Assembly: GCA_013180625.2 (NCBI GenBank) | Contig: SNVD02014932.1 | Location: 32,550-96,549 of the forward strand | Length of the DNA stretch: 64,000 bases | From: Boswellia sacra | Taxonomy: Eukaryota; Streptophyta; Magnoliopsida; Sapindales; Burseraceae | Direction of reading: 5' to 3' | Position numbers and translations under genes: made by a program | Notes under the pieces: model-generated | The model's database searches: none | Told to the model about the DNA's origin: nothing | What the model saw: only the letters and a program-made list of their open reading frames with translations | Shown: piece after piece, positions 48,301 through 59,410 of the stretch | Numbering within the stretch: the stretch's first letter is position 1 | Layout: each line of letters opens with the position of its first letter

Positions 48301-49427
48301 ATCCTCCTTCTAACAAATCTATGATTGGTTGCAAATAGGTCTACAAAATTAAGGCAAAATCTGATGGCTCTATTGAACGTTATAAAGCTCGTCTTGTTGC
48401 TAAAAGGTATACTCAAGAATATGGAATTGATTATGAGGAGACATTTGCTCCAGTTGCTTGACTTACCTCTGTTAGAAGTCTTCTCGCAGTTGCTGCTATT
48501 CGACATTGGAGTCTTTTTCCGATGGATGTTAAAAATGCATTCCTCAATGGTGATCTTGTTGAGGATGTTTGTATACAGCCACCTCCAGGATACCCACATC
48601 CTCCAAACAAAGTTTGCAAGCTTCATCGTGCTCTATATGATCTCAAACAAGCACCTCGAGCTTGGTTTGCCAAATTTAGTTCTGTTATTGGAAAATTTGG
48701 CTTGACTTCTAGTTCTCATGATTCTGCACTTTTTGTACGCAAGACCTCAAAAGGAAGCATTCTTCTTCTTCTTTATGTGGATGACATGATTATTACAGGG
48801 GATGATATTGCTGGTATTTCGGAACTCAAGCATTTTCTTAGTCAATACTTTGAGATGAAAGATCTCGGTGATCTTAACTATTTTCTTGGTTTGGAGGTTA
48901 CTTCTGATAATGATGGGTATTATCTCTCTCAAGCCAAGTATGCCTCTGAACTACTTGCTAAAGCTGGGTTAAGTGATAATAGAACGATTTCCACTCCTTT
49001 AGAGCCTAATGTTAAACTCAATTCTTGGAATGGGACGCCCCTTGATGATCCAACTCTTTATCGACAACTAGTAGGCAATCTTGTCTATCTCACTATTACT
49101 AGACCTGATATTGCCTATGCTATCCACATTGTTAGCCAATTTCTATCGACTCCTCGATCCACACATTTTGTAACTGTTGTTCACATTCTTGGATATATCA
49201 AGGGTGCTTTGTTTCATGGACTTCATTTTTCAGCTCATTCTAAACCTCAATTGACTACCAATTCTGATGCTGATTAGGCTGGTGCCCTACTGATCGACAA
49301 TCAACTACAGGCTTCTGCTTTTTCTTAGGAGACTCTCTTATTTCCTGGCAAAGTAAGAAATAAACTGTTATAGCATGATCTAGTACTAAGGCTGAATATC
49401 GTGCTATTGCTGATACTACACAAGAGC

Positions 49428-51432
49428 TAGGGGTGCACACGGGTCGGGTCGGGTCAGGTTTAGCCTAACCCGACTCAACCTAATGCATCATCGGGTTGGA
49501 GGTATTCAACCCGCGGTCGGGTTTTTCTAAGTATGTAACCAGACGTGCAACCCGTTTATCGAGTCGGATCGGGTTACTCGGGTTACAGAGAAAAGCTGCA
49601 TGAATGAAGCTCATATTAACTATCAGAACAAATTCAAAATCCTAATCCATGTTTCATGATCAAGAAGGGCAAACAAAATGGATAGAAATTACCAATGGTC
49701 ATCAACATGAAAGATACAAAATAAGCATAAAGTTTAACATTATTTGGCTTTCATACCACTCGCTGCAAAAGAGAAAAGGCTCTATGATATAATTATTTAT
49801 TCCATCTTCAACCTGACACGCTGCACTATTATTTGTCTCGCGAACCCATATGAAATAGAGTGCCCCTAGCTTGCTCAAGGGCATTCTTTCTCGTACACTT
49901 CACTGGCATACTTCCAGTTTATGACTTTCCAAATGTTTTTCAGATAATCTGGTTTGACATTCTTGTACTGCAACATAAAAAATAAAAATCAGGAGAGATT
50001 ACAAGAATATTAAAGGAACATGCATTTGGAATTGGTAGAAAAGTAACCGGTCAAAATGTTCTGAAGATATAGTTAGTTTTCACAAGCTAAAATTACAACG
50101 ATAAACTAACATATATATATCAGCCAATTTATAGCTTTAAAAAAGTTAAAGGGGATGATGTTCTATCATTTCTACCACATGTCATTCATGTTAATTTTCT
50201 TCTCAGTAAGTAGTTAATTTACTATATCACACTGAAGTAGGACTGCAACACAAAAGAAAAAAATTTGGATTCCATTATATCCGAATCCTTTTAAGTGCAT
50301 GGATATGATTTAATATACTTAACCTCCATTATTTGCAAAAGGCTCAAATTCATTTTTCAATCATCGACTCCAATGACAACATTGACCAGGGAAAAATTTT
50401 TTTGAACCAAACTCTCAAACATTAATGTGCCACAAAGACAAAAAAAATGATTATCCATTCACAAAAAATAACAAAAGTTCACACAATCCCTAGTAAAGGA
50501 TCATTAACAAAAAACACTTTTCACTGTCAAGATTACCATGAAAAACATAGTACTGAACACTATGGATACTCTTTCGGTGTGGGTCTAGAGAACAAAACAT
50601 AATAATTTTACTTGTAAGTAGTATGCATGCTCCCAAACATCTATACCAAGCAAAGGAACAAAACTTACAAACCCATGTCGAAGCCAACATGGAAGCAATT
50701 CAGTACACCCATGTCGAAGTAATTACAATCCTATCCAAACCCAAAATAATTACTGACCGTTGAAAATTAAGCCAACATTTAATCTACATGCAAAAACCTT
50801 TTTTATAGCACCAAATTAGTAACAATTAGTTCGAGTACAATTATCCACATGCAAAAACCAGTCATTCATGAATCATCTACGGGAAGCACGATGGATCGAA
50901 GAAGAAGAAGTGAAGAACCTGTACAGATGTGAAGAAGAATAACAAGTTCAGCTGTCCAGGCACTTCTCTGTTCTCCCTACCTCTGCCCACATCATAGAGG
51001 ATGAAGAGCCGACGAAGGAGGAGGTTGACAATGATGAGGGGAGTCACAGAGGATGAGGACTCGACGAAGGCGGAGCCGTAGAGGACGAGGGGTTTGATAT
51101 GATTTTGAATTTTGATTAGGGATTGAAATTGATTTTAGGGTTGGATGTTAAAGTTGTATTTATATTTGTATTCTGGTGTTGCAAGTTCTACGGTAAGAAG
51201 ATGTTAAGAACAAGTCACACTGAGACACGTGTCTAAAAAATTTTATTTAATAAAGAATTCAGTCGCGCCGGGTTACTTCGGGTTTCCACATTCAAACTCG
51301 ATTTCAACCCGATTTTCAATAAACCTGATAAATTTAACCTGATTCCGGGTTACTGTTCATTATTGACTGGATAAAAACCTGAAAAACTGATTAACCCGAT
51401 CGGGTCAGGTCGGATTAATTTGCACACCCCTA
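49428..51432. mobile_element. Non-autonomous hAT element, 2005 bp, TSD ACAAGAGC, carrying a MnSOD exon
   Basis: The left end is TAGGGGTGCACACGGGTCGG and the right end reads TTTGCACACCCCTA. Both are rich in GGGTCGGGT / ACCCGA subterminal repeats. The 8-bp TSD ACAAGAGC is perfect (49420-49427 and 51433-51440) and is itself copia RNase H coding sequence, proving insertion into copia II. The termini resemble those of the hAT at 9256, so that family's transposase could mobilise it, though this is inference. There is no transposase inside. It carries the terminal exon of a MnSOD gene and further unrecognised sequence, including a purine-rich segment at about 50880-51090. Confidence 0.93.
49875..49967 (-). 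pseudogene. Terminal exon of a mitochondrial manganese superoxide dismutase gene
   Basis: After an acceptor TTGCAG-type site (minus strand) the exon reads [20 protein letters not shown], then [10 protein letters not shown], and stops at TGA (49875-49877). This matches the C-terminus of plant MnSOD, which removes superoxide in mitochondria. The exon is intact with its natural stop, and the plus-strand sequence just left of it may be captured 3' UTR. The upstream exons with the metal-binding His and Asp residues are absent, so no enzyme can be made. The intron boundary shows that genomic DNA was captured by the hAT element. The identity is clear from the [18 protein letters not shown] signature. 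Confidence 0.88.
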
Positions 51433-51740
51433 ACAAGAGCTTCTATGGCTTCGTTGGTTACTTAAAGATATGTGAATCACTCATACTCATGCTACTTCAC
51501 TTTATTGTGACAATCGTAGTGCCATTCAAATTGCTCACAATAATGTTTTTCACGAGCGTACCAAACATATAGAGATTGATTGTCGTTTCATACGACAACA
51601 TACTGTCCGTGGTACTGTCAACTCAGTTCAATCTCCTCTGTTGATCAACCAGCTAAAATTTTTGCGAAAAGTCATCCTCCAAGACGGTTTCGTGAGTTGA
51701 TTTCCAAACTCAAGTTAGCTTCTATATCACCAACTTGAGT

Positions 51741-51751
51741 TTGAGGGGGGA
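51741..51751 (+). other. Polypurine tract of copia element II
   Basis: TTGAGGGGGGA directly before the 3' LTR start TGTTACC, the expected plus-strand priming site. Confidence 0.92.
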
Positions 51752-52038
51752 TGTTACCATATATATATGATTCTATCATATATATGGTTATCATATATAT
51801 ATGATTCTATCATATATGTTACCATATATATATGATTCTATCATATATATGATTGATATGATTCTCCTTTAGTTTAGGCATATAATTAGACAATCAATCA
51901 TCATTATAGAGATTATTTTCTTTCTTTGTATATATGATTTACTACTATATTTGTAATTGTATCAAGCCTATAAATTGGCTTGTCATAGTACCTTGTAATT
52001 CATTCAGATCAATACATTTTCCTTCATTATATTCAATA
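51752..52038 (+). repeat. 3' LTR of copia element II (287 bp, expanded)
   Basis: It matches the 5' LTR but is 65 bp longer, because the first TGTTACCATATATATATGA / TTCTATCATATATAT unit is repeated roughly three times (51752-51850). It ends CAATA and is followed by the TSD GAAAG. Confidence 0.93.
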
Positions 52039-53459
52039 GAAAGAACTCAATGATCGTCTTTACTTCTTTTGCATTTTTACAAAGTAAGTTTTTTCTTAAT
52101 TATAACTTGGAATATTTATTTAACATTTTAAGAAAATCTCAAAATTCATGATCATTATCTTCTTCATATATATGTTTTTGTAAATCTTAGCACCATACCC
52201 TTCTTTACCAATTTTATTTTTATATTTTAGAATGGTTATATGATCATTATAATGAAGGTATAACTCTAAATATTGTGTGTTGAGTAGCTCCATGTTGATT
52301 GTGTAACATGCCATAAGTTATAATCTAGCTAGAAGGCATACTCTAGTTAACCATTTTCAGGTCCCTTTTTTTTCTCATTTAGTTTCTTAGAAAAATTTGT
52401 TCTAACATTGATATTTTGTTTTTATAGATCTGAGATCTACGCCTAATTGTAGGCCTAATTGAACAATGAGGTATTTTAGCCCTAAATAGAAATATATTTC
52501 TATTTCTATTAGGTATTGACAGTGACAAAGCTTTATAGTAGCTTAGAGGGAACTCCTTGATTCCCAAAAAAGAACCTTCAAAATTTGATATATCAAATGG
52601 TAAAGCTTTACACAGGCAGAATGCGAAAGAAAACGACTGCCCTATGCAGCTCGTATACTGATTTAGACCCTCGGGCAAAGAGACAGTGAATGGACCGTTC
52701 GTCACATGATGTGCTAGTTGTGACTCCACCACCGTCTTCACCCTCCAAATGAGAGTCTATGTCCGACCCACATTTTCAGTCATGCTACGATGCATGTTGC
52801 GCTGTTGGTCACCTACGGATCCAGCTTGGGCCACTTCTTGCTCTGCAGATATCACTACAGTGGGCTCGTGGTTGGCGGATGACATGAGTTTCTTAATTCC
52901 AACTATGGTGAATTGACATCCAACGCCAAGCTATACTTAACTAACTTATCTAACATAACTAACTTTGTTTCTCTTGCCAGCATATCAATGCTTTATACTT
53001 ACTTTTCTATCAGTTTGGCCCCTAATTCCCAACCCCACACCCCCAACTATTTCCTTAAGCTCCTTAATTTATTTAGTTAGAATTATACTCTTATAGGATG
53101 TTTGTTTACTCCTTTAGATACTACTTAAAAAAAGTGATCAGAGAATATTTTAATTTTAATTTGACTATTTTGTCATCGTTGAAATTTAAAATATTTGTAT
53201 TATGTTTATTACAATTCTTAAAAAAATTATATAGTTAATAAAATTAAATCAAAATTCTTTTTTTAAAATAGTTAATATTATATTAATTATAATCCATTAA
53301 AAATATATATATTTAATAAAACTAAATCAAAATTCTAACAATTAAATAAATTATATTATACTAATTATTTTTATTTATTTAAAAAATTCAAAATTTAGTT
53401 TCATATAAAATAATTAATAAATGTTTGTATTATATTTTTACATATAAAATAAATATGGA

Positions 53460-53950
53460 TCGGAGCCGCCATGCCCTCCGCCGTAGTCGGCCGCCGACGT
53501 TGTCATTTGGGAACAACACCGATACCAGAACAATCGGCTTTTCACGCTAAACAAGCTTACCAGATTAGTTTTGACAAATGGAGTGGAGTTCGACTATTAG
53601 AAGCCGAGAAAGATCTGGAGCCATCGCGTCCTCCATCGTCGGTCACTGTCGATCTCGCACGTCCGATGACAATGCCCATACCAGAATAATCAGCTCTTCA
53701 AGATCTACAAGTGTAACAGATTATTTTTGACAAATGAAGCAGTGTTTGGTTCTTGGAATCCAAGAAAAATTCGGCGCCGTCATCTTTATGTGCTTCTTGC
53801 GGTGAAACAAAGATAAACTGTCCAAAAATATTTTAATAGTTGTGTAGATTGTGAAGAGAGGATTGTTTTGATATGTATTTTGTCAATGCTACTCACCGGT
53901 GCCGGCTTACACAGAGGACAGAAAAGGTGAATGGCGGCTAGGGTTTCACA
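53460..53950. repeat. GC-richer island with a ~155-bp degenerate tandem duplication
   Basis: The phrases 'accgataccagaacaatcgg', 'taccagattagttttgacaa' and 'ggagttcgactattagaagc' near 53518-53605 recur in altered form as 'cccataccagaataatcagc', 'aacagattatttttgacaaa' and 'tgtttggttcttggaatcca' near 53674-53762. The island is flanked by very AT-rich DNA. It has short ORFs only, and its origin is unknown. Confidence 0.55.
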
Positions 53951-54054
53951 ATAAACATAAGTTTGGTTGATATGATAAGGGGGGCATTAATGACTTTTCA
54001 CTTTCTTAAATTAAAAATATTTTTATATAAGGGTATTTATGGTATTTTATTGAA

Positions 54055-54212
54055 TTCAGATGTTTTGAATAAAAAAAGTGGATTTTTTTCACTTTTTTCA
54101 TTCAGACATATGTGTCTGAAAAAAAGTGAGTGGAGCCCAAAACAAACAGGCCTAAATTTTTAAAACACTGAAATTTATTCAGATTTCAGAGCCAAAAACA
54201 AACGGGCCCTTA
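54055..54212 (-). mobile_element. MITE-like fragment, second copy of the 9038 family
   Basis: Read on the minus strand it starts TAAGGGCCCGTTTGTTTTTG and has 'ggctctgaaatctgaat', 'tgtttgttttgggctcc' and 'cagacacatatgtctgaat', collinear with 9038-9185. The termini fit a short non-autonomous DNA transposon. The TSD is not evident. Confidence 0.5.
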
Positions 54213-54914
54213 GTTTCCTGTTTGTTTTTGATACAGTAGTATTGCGAGTAGAATAAATAGATTGTCTATTGTTGGGTGTTTGACATTCGAAGGCTTTATT
54301 CAAGAATATAGGTAGTTGCATGGGCGAAGCCAAGGGGGGCTTGGCCTTATATAAAATATCAATAAAAAATTAAAATTAACCAATTTCAAGACCTAAAAAT
54401 TAATATAATATGTAATAAAAATAATAAAAAGACCACTTGACATTCACAAAAGTTAGTTTTACGTGATCCAAGTAATATATTAATGTCGCTATTTAAAAAA
54501 ATCTTATTAGTTAATTTTTTTTTTAAGTGGAGCTGAGTTATTGTTCATCACATTATATTATTTTAAATATTATGTACCAAAAAATCATATTATAATCAAA
54601 GATTTAAATAAGAAAAACAATTGCTTCATATTTAGGTCAAAAGATGATAAATAAAAAATGATTAAAAATATATAGTTTATATTATCCAATATGGATGCAT
54701 TAATAAATTTTGTTGTAGAGATTTTTAAAATTTCTTTTCTTCCTTAGTCTACAGTGAATAAAATTTAGCTACATAAGTTCTATAAAAATTAAAACAAAAA
54801 ATTGAGCGTCCCTCACAAAAATTTTCTAGGTATGGCACTAGATGGTTCTTAGGTGATAGATAATGATGTTTCTCTGTTTCTCGTAATTATTTTTTGTTTA
54901 CAATGAAAAGAATG

Positions 54915-55815
54915 TGTTGGTGTTAACGTGATACTTACATGTGCCATGCACATGTTGCGTTTTTGTTTAACTTGTGATAAAAATTAGAATAGTATTTTGA
55001 TTCCATTTCACTGTTTCTAGATGATCATTATAGGAAGTATTTGATTCACAATAAATATCTCCTTAGATCAGGATAATATTTCTTGTATACTAATCAAAAT
55101 AGGAGGATATTTAATTGTGTCCAAATTCCTTTAGGAGTTTATTTATAACACTTCCTATTTTATTTTATCCTAATCCTAATGTGATTTTGATTGAGATATT
55201 TACAGGATTTTTAGAAAGATTTCGATCAGACCTCTCAATATATATATCGTGTTATGACATAGTCGGCAACGAGAGAGTTTTGCGCATTGGTAACTCAGGT
55301 GTGTATTTGAGAGTATAGGTCACTGCATTTCATGAATTGAAAGAAGTTCTTCTATACAAGATTGGAATGTCTTTATTACTTTGATTCATTGAGTTTTTGA
55401 TTCATGTATGAGAGTTAAAAATCATACATGAGTTGTTGATTAAGTCTGAGTGAGTTAGTAGACACTTGGGATAACTTGAGGGTCGAGTGTTTATCTAATT
55501 CTGTATCAGACACCAGGTGTTATGTATAACTTAAAAGTGTGTTGTTAAGTTATCTGTGATAGAGAGTGGGCAGTGTCACTAGAGTTTAGGATCTTTGCGA
55601 AGATTTTGTTTTTCAAAGATTAGGTCAATGTGTGGAGTGAGTCAGCACTGTAAAAGATCCTAAAGATTGTACAAACAAGAACTTAGTGAATTACAGCTCT
55701 ATAGCTGTCCGTGGACGTAGGTTTTATAACCGAACCACGTAAAAATCCTCCTGTGCCGATTTATATTATAGTTTACTGTGTTGATATTTATAACTGCATA
55801 CCTCTAGAAATTTCA
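54915..55815 (+). repeat. 5' LTR of the third copia element (901 bp)
   Basis: It starts TGTTGGTGTTAACGTG and is collinear with the reverse complement of 33636-34540, including 'atttatattatagtttactg' near the end. It is more diverged from both element I LTRs than those are from each other, so it is a separate insertion. Confidence 0.9.
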
Positions 55816-55878
55816 ATTGGTATCAGAGCAGGTTCACTGATAGACAAGTGAAGAAAACGATCACGTTGATCTGGAAGG

Positions 55879-56026
55879 ATGGAGTTTATTCGCAATGGAG
55901 GATCTAGAACGCAACCACCTATTCTCGATGATGGTAATTATCCATATTGGAAGGTAAGAATGATGATGCATATCAAGTCTCTTAATGATAGGGCATGGAC
56001 TAGTGTGCTTAAAGGATGGACACCGC
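55879..56026 (+). pseudogene. gag N-terminus of the third copia element, truncated by gypsy
   Basis: M-E-F-I-R-N-G-G-S-R-T-Q-P-P-I-L-D-D-G-N, then Y-P-Y-W-K-V-R-M-M-M, reaching L-K-G-W-T-P-L. It is nearly identical to the gag start of element I (33572 minus) but has no stop up to the break. At 56027 the gypsy LTR begins with TGATGCG. Apart from this insertion it looks undamaged over the 49 codons seen. Confidence 0.93.
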
Positions 56027-57444
56027 TGATGCGTTTGAAACTAGCAAGTATACTAGTCGCACAAGTAATAAAGTGATAAGTAAGATATCGTTCCCACGAG
56101 GATTGATTCTAATTGAATTTGTTATTTCCAGCAACAATTAACTAAATGGGGGGTTTTGTTGGTTGATTAACTAGATGAAAAACTGAATACGACGGTAATT
56201 AATGAATAACACAATGCAAACTTAATTGAAATGGGAATTAATCAATGATAGAAATCTGGTTAAGGGATCATTGTCCACCACAAGATATGGATTTGCGAAT
56301 TAATTGTAGCATTATCATACAATTACACCATTGAAATTATCAACCATAGATAACAATAAGCTCTGTTATCCCAATCTTTCCTTACTTTGTTGTTAAATAA
56401 AACAGGCTCTTTATTTAATCTCTATCCATTAAACAACCTAGAACAAGCTCTCTGAGTTTAATTCAATGGATGCATTATGATAAAAAAGATAGGTTGATCT
56501 AAGCAATAAACACACAAGCTCGGATTATTTAACTTAGGTTATATTCTCCAATTGTAATCTCTGATCACAATTTTGCTACTAATGATTAGAATTTCAAGAC
56601 AATTACGGATCAAGATTTCTAATCTAGCAATAGACAATATCCAGATTATATTCAGTTGGCCACCCAAATACAATCAGCAAGTAATCAAAAGCATTAAACA
56701 TGGGAAAATACAAGCAACTTCAATTAGAGAATTGGATAATAATTTCTTGCACAATCAACTTAAAAACACCATATCAAGGGCTTTGAAATCACCCTCAACC
56801 AAGTCAGATTTAGTTACACATATTCAGACACAATACAAATACAATACAATACATAGCAATTCCAGAAAAAGAAAGGGAAATGAAAAACTTAGCAAATCTG
56901 ATGAAATCTCTTAGGATTTGTAGTTCTTCCTCTTTCCAAGCCTTCAATCTCCTTCAAGAACTCCAAGAGATGAGAGAAATCCAAAGAGGCAGCCTCCTCC
57001 ACGTTCTCCCCTCTTCAAGTTATGAAAATAAAACCCTAAAATGTGTTTAAATACTCTGCTACAGTAACCTGCTACAGTGTCCCGTATATACATGCTACAG
57101 TGATTTGTGGAATTACATTTCTATACTTCTCACACTGTTTTGATTACAACTTTTGGTACACTGAATGGATTTATAAACCGTAAATTTCTCTAGGAAATAG
57201 ACTTCGAGAGCTTTCCAACGGTATATAATATGTCATCGGGTTCATTGTATATCAATACAATTAAATCCGAGAAGATGGTTGACTAGCAGAGTTGAAAATG
57301 AAGGGTTTTACTCCATTTTTGTGCAAGTTGCTCCAAAACTCCTACAAACATCAAAACCACACAAAAAAATAAAAATACCAAGGAATATAGCAAAGAAACA
57401 TAGACGAATTGATATGAAAGTAATACATAAATAAACACCTATCA
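56027..57444 (-). repeat. 3' LTR of the gypsy element (1418 bp)
   Basis: In the element sense it starts TGATAGGTGT and ends ACGCATCA. The plus-strand left edge TGATGCG joins the copia gag. The same edge recurs at 63813 next to the PBS. Confidence 0.88.
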
Positions 57445-57460
57445 AATTCCCCAACACTTA
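57445..57460 (-). other. Polypurine tract of the gypsy element
   Basis: The minus strand reads GTGTTGGGGAATT immediately before the LTR start TGATAGG, the usual PPT layout in Athila/Tat-like plant elements. Confidence 0.75.
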
Positions 57461-59410
57461 GACTTTGCTAGTCCTCGAGCAATTACAACGATGTGAAACA
57501 AAACTAAACCGAAACAGAATCATAGAAAAATTGAAACACACAAATGCTTCAACTTGCAAATAGGCCTAAAAGATTGTACATAATTATAACCCAAGGAAAA
57601 CTTCAAAATAATGCACTTGATCAAGAATTTTATCTCAAAGATTAGTTTCGCTTCACTTCAATTCCTCAAGTGTGTATGTGTGTAGAGCCATTCTCACCTA
57701 ATCACTTGTAACCCGGATGAGTTTATACATAAAAATGAATCATATTTAATATTGAAGATGTGTGTATAAATGAACTCCATAGGCCTGCTTTTCAAGTCAC
57801 TCTCCACTAATGTAGACAAGCACAACACCAATGATCAAGTAGGACTTTATTAAGCTTGTAACGTTTGGCTTGGGTGAAGGTATGATAAAGGATAATAATT
57901 TGGCTCAAATCACCCACAAACACAGAAATCATTCAAGACTATGTAGAGCTCAACCCTATAACACAACTTCATTTCAATTCACCAGGTTACTCCCTCAAAC
58001 TTATTTAGAACACTCAATCTTTTTTTTTTTTTTTTGCAGAAAACAAAAGAAAACTACACCCCTACACTTTGTTGTTTCATTCTTTTTAAGAACACTTAAG
58101 GGTATAGATCTCTTTTTCTTCTTTTTTTTCTCCTTTTTTCCTCTTTCTTTTTATTACACTTCCCCTCCCCCACACTTAAACAACACATTGTTCTCAATGT
58201 ATAAGTATGTGGACAAGAAGTACAGATTGGTTTTTTTTCTTTTTTTTTTACAAACACAATAGAACTCACTTGCATTGTTTATGACACAACCCAAACTCCT
58301 CTGACTTCCCAAAACCAGAAAAGAGCTCAAAATGTAATCGTGAATGATCTACATGCTCATAGGTAAGGGATAAACTGTTTGGAACAAATTTATTTGAGGT
58401 TAGGAAATCTTTAGTGAGTTAACAAAGAAAAAGGCTTACAAAGGCTCAAAGGGGTAACTAGGGATCAATGTCAGTCAAGGTTGGCTATTAAGGCTCAAAC
58501 GGTCCAAAGATGGCCTAAATCATTTCCCCAATGTTGCACAGTCTAGGATTTCGCCTCGAGTGACCATCAAACAAGTTCTAGAATTCATTGAAATCTAAAG
58601 AAACATTTAAATTACATAAACTTTCTCTAAGTGAACAAATAACTCAGTGATAATAGCTCAGGGCTCAATGTTGCGCAAGGAATTAAAAGCAAAGCGAAAA
58701 CCAATAAACATTTCAAGCACACAGATCCATGCATCATTTATCATTTTCCAAGAGTTATTCTTAATTCAATCATTATCTTATCATCGACACACAAAATGCA
58801 AGAAAAGATGTACGTGGCGTTGTTACACCTGAGTCAAGATTGTATATTTCAACAATCCTTAGGACCAGTAGCCCGCAGACTTAAGGTTTCCAGCTATATA
58901 CCTTTATTATGAAAGAACAAAACAAGAAACAAGACACTTCAAACAACATGAAATAAACAAACTACAGATTTATTGAGAGAGAATGCGTTTCAAGAGTTAA
59001 GAAAACCCCATATTCTGCCATTCTCAGGTTTTTCCACAATGTTTTTTTTTTTTCGAATCGAAAACTGATAAAGACAAAAACATACAACAACTCGAAATTA
59101 CATAAAACTAAACTTACTCAGAAAATAATAAAGTCCAACAAATCAGCAAACACAAACAAGTCAGTTAGAATGGGTCTAAAAAGTTTAGAAGTTAGCCTCC
59201 TTATTCAGCCATTATGGATGGAAGAGATCCAGAATGCGTTTCAAGAGAACTTAAACTTTTTAAGCCACCACTCTAAAAACCGAGATTAGAAAATATTACC
59301 TGGGACGAAAGAAATAACTTGAAAAAGCTCAAAAGAAATAACATGAAAAATCTCAAATAAATACAATAAAAAGAGAGCAAACAAAAGTGAAGCAAACCAG
59401 TAGATAAAGA
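57461..59410 (-). other. Non-coding 3' internal region of the gypsy element
   Basis: This is between the LOG copy and the PPT. It includes 'gactttgctagtcctcgagc' and a 'cacacttaaacaacacattg' motif of the kind common near the 3' end of Athila/Tat-like elements, T-rich runs (58021-58255) and no credible ORF. An open stretch at 57870-58262 is low-complexity (phenylalanine-rich) and is not counted as a gene. Confidence 0.55.

Larger units (their letters stand above)
45624..51740 (+). pseudogene. copia II gag-pol polyprotein, inactivated
   Basis: One frame from ATG 45624. Order: gag with UBN2 region; zinc knuckles C-K-Y-C-H-E-T-G-H-F-I-H-E-C (about 46317) and a variant C-R-Y-C-R-K-I-G-S-G-H-F; protease W-Y-F-D-S-A-C-C-N-H-M-T; integrase H-S-R-L-G-H with C-L-S-C, core D-I-W-G-P, F-R-A-D-N-A and a third acidic residue in G-W-A-E-G-K-H; reverse transcriptase with D-V-K-N-A-F-L-N-G and Y-V-D-D (48774-48785); RNase H D-S-D-A-D. 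In-frame stops: TAG 45693, TAA 45768, TGA 47784, TAA 48204, TAG 48336, TGA 48459, TAG 49275. A one-base loss lies near 49283. A hAT insertion at 49428-51432 splits the last RNase H motif, and the coding sequence resumes at 51441 (L-W-L-R-W-L-L-K). Intact relatives encode all retrotransposition enzymes; this copy cannot. Confidence 0.93.
45144..52038 (+). mobile_element. Ty1/copia retrotransposon II, about 4.9 kb plus a nested hAT, inactive
   Basis: The 5' LTR (45144-45365) and 3' LTR (51752-52038) are flanked by the TSD GAAAG (45139-45143 and 52039-52043). The PBS TGGTATCAGAGCC abuts the 5' LTR and the PPT TTGAGGGGGGA abuts the 3' LTR. One gag-pol frame runs from ATG 45624 and is interrupted by nonsense codons and by a 2005-bp hAT element in RNase H. 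Removing that insertion and its 8-bp duplication leaves 4882 bp, a normal copia length. It belongs to a different family from element I, with short LTRs ending in CAATA. Confidence 0.94.
52044..54914. other. Intergenic stretch with a GC-richer island and a MITE-like fragment
   Basis: No supported gene. 52379-52900 has a moderately complex composition with broken minus-strand frames (for example M-S-S-A-N-H-E-P-T-V-V-I-S-A near 52890) that I do not recognise and that could be an old transposon remnant. 53460-53950 is GC-richer and 54055-54212 is MITE-like; both are listed separately. The rest is AT-rich. Confidence 0.4.

Noticed and set aside
52379..52741. 120-codon minus-strand ORF
   Set aside because: No recognisable domain, no plausible gene context, and upstream frames are broken. 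At most an old transposon remnant.
57870..58262. 130-codon plus-strand ORF
   Set aside because: Dominated by phenylalanine from T-runs in the gypsy non-coding region and antisense to the element.
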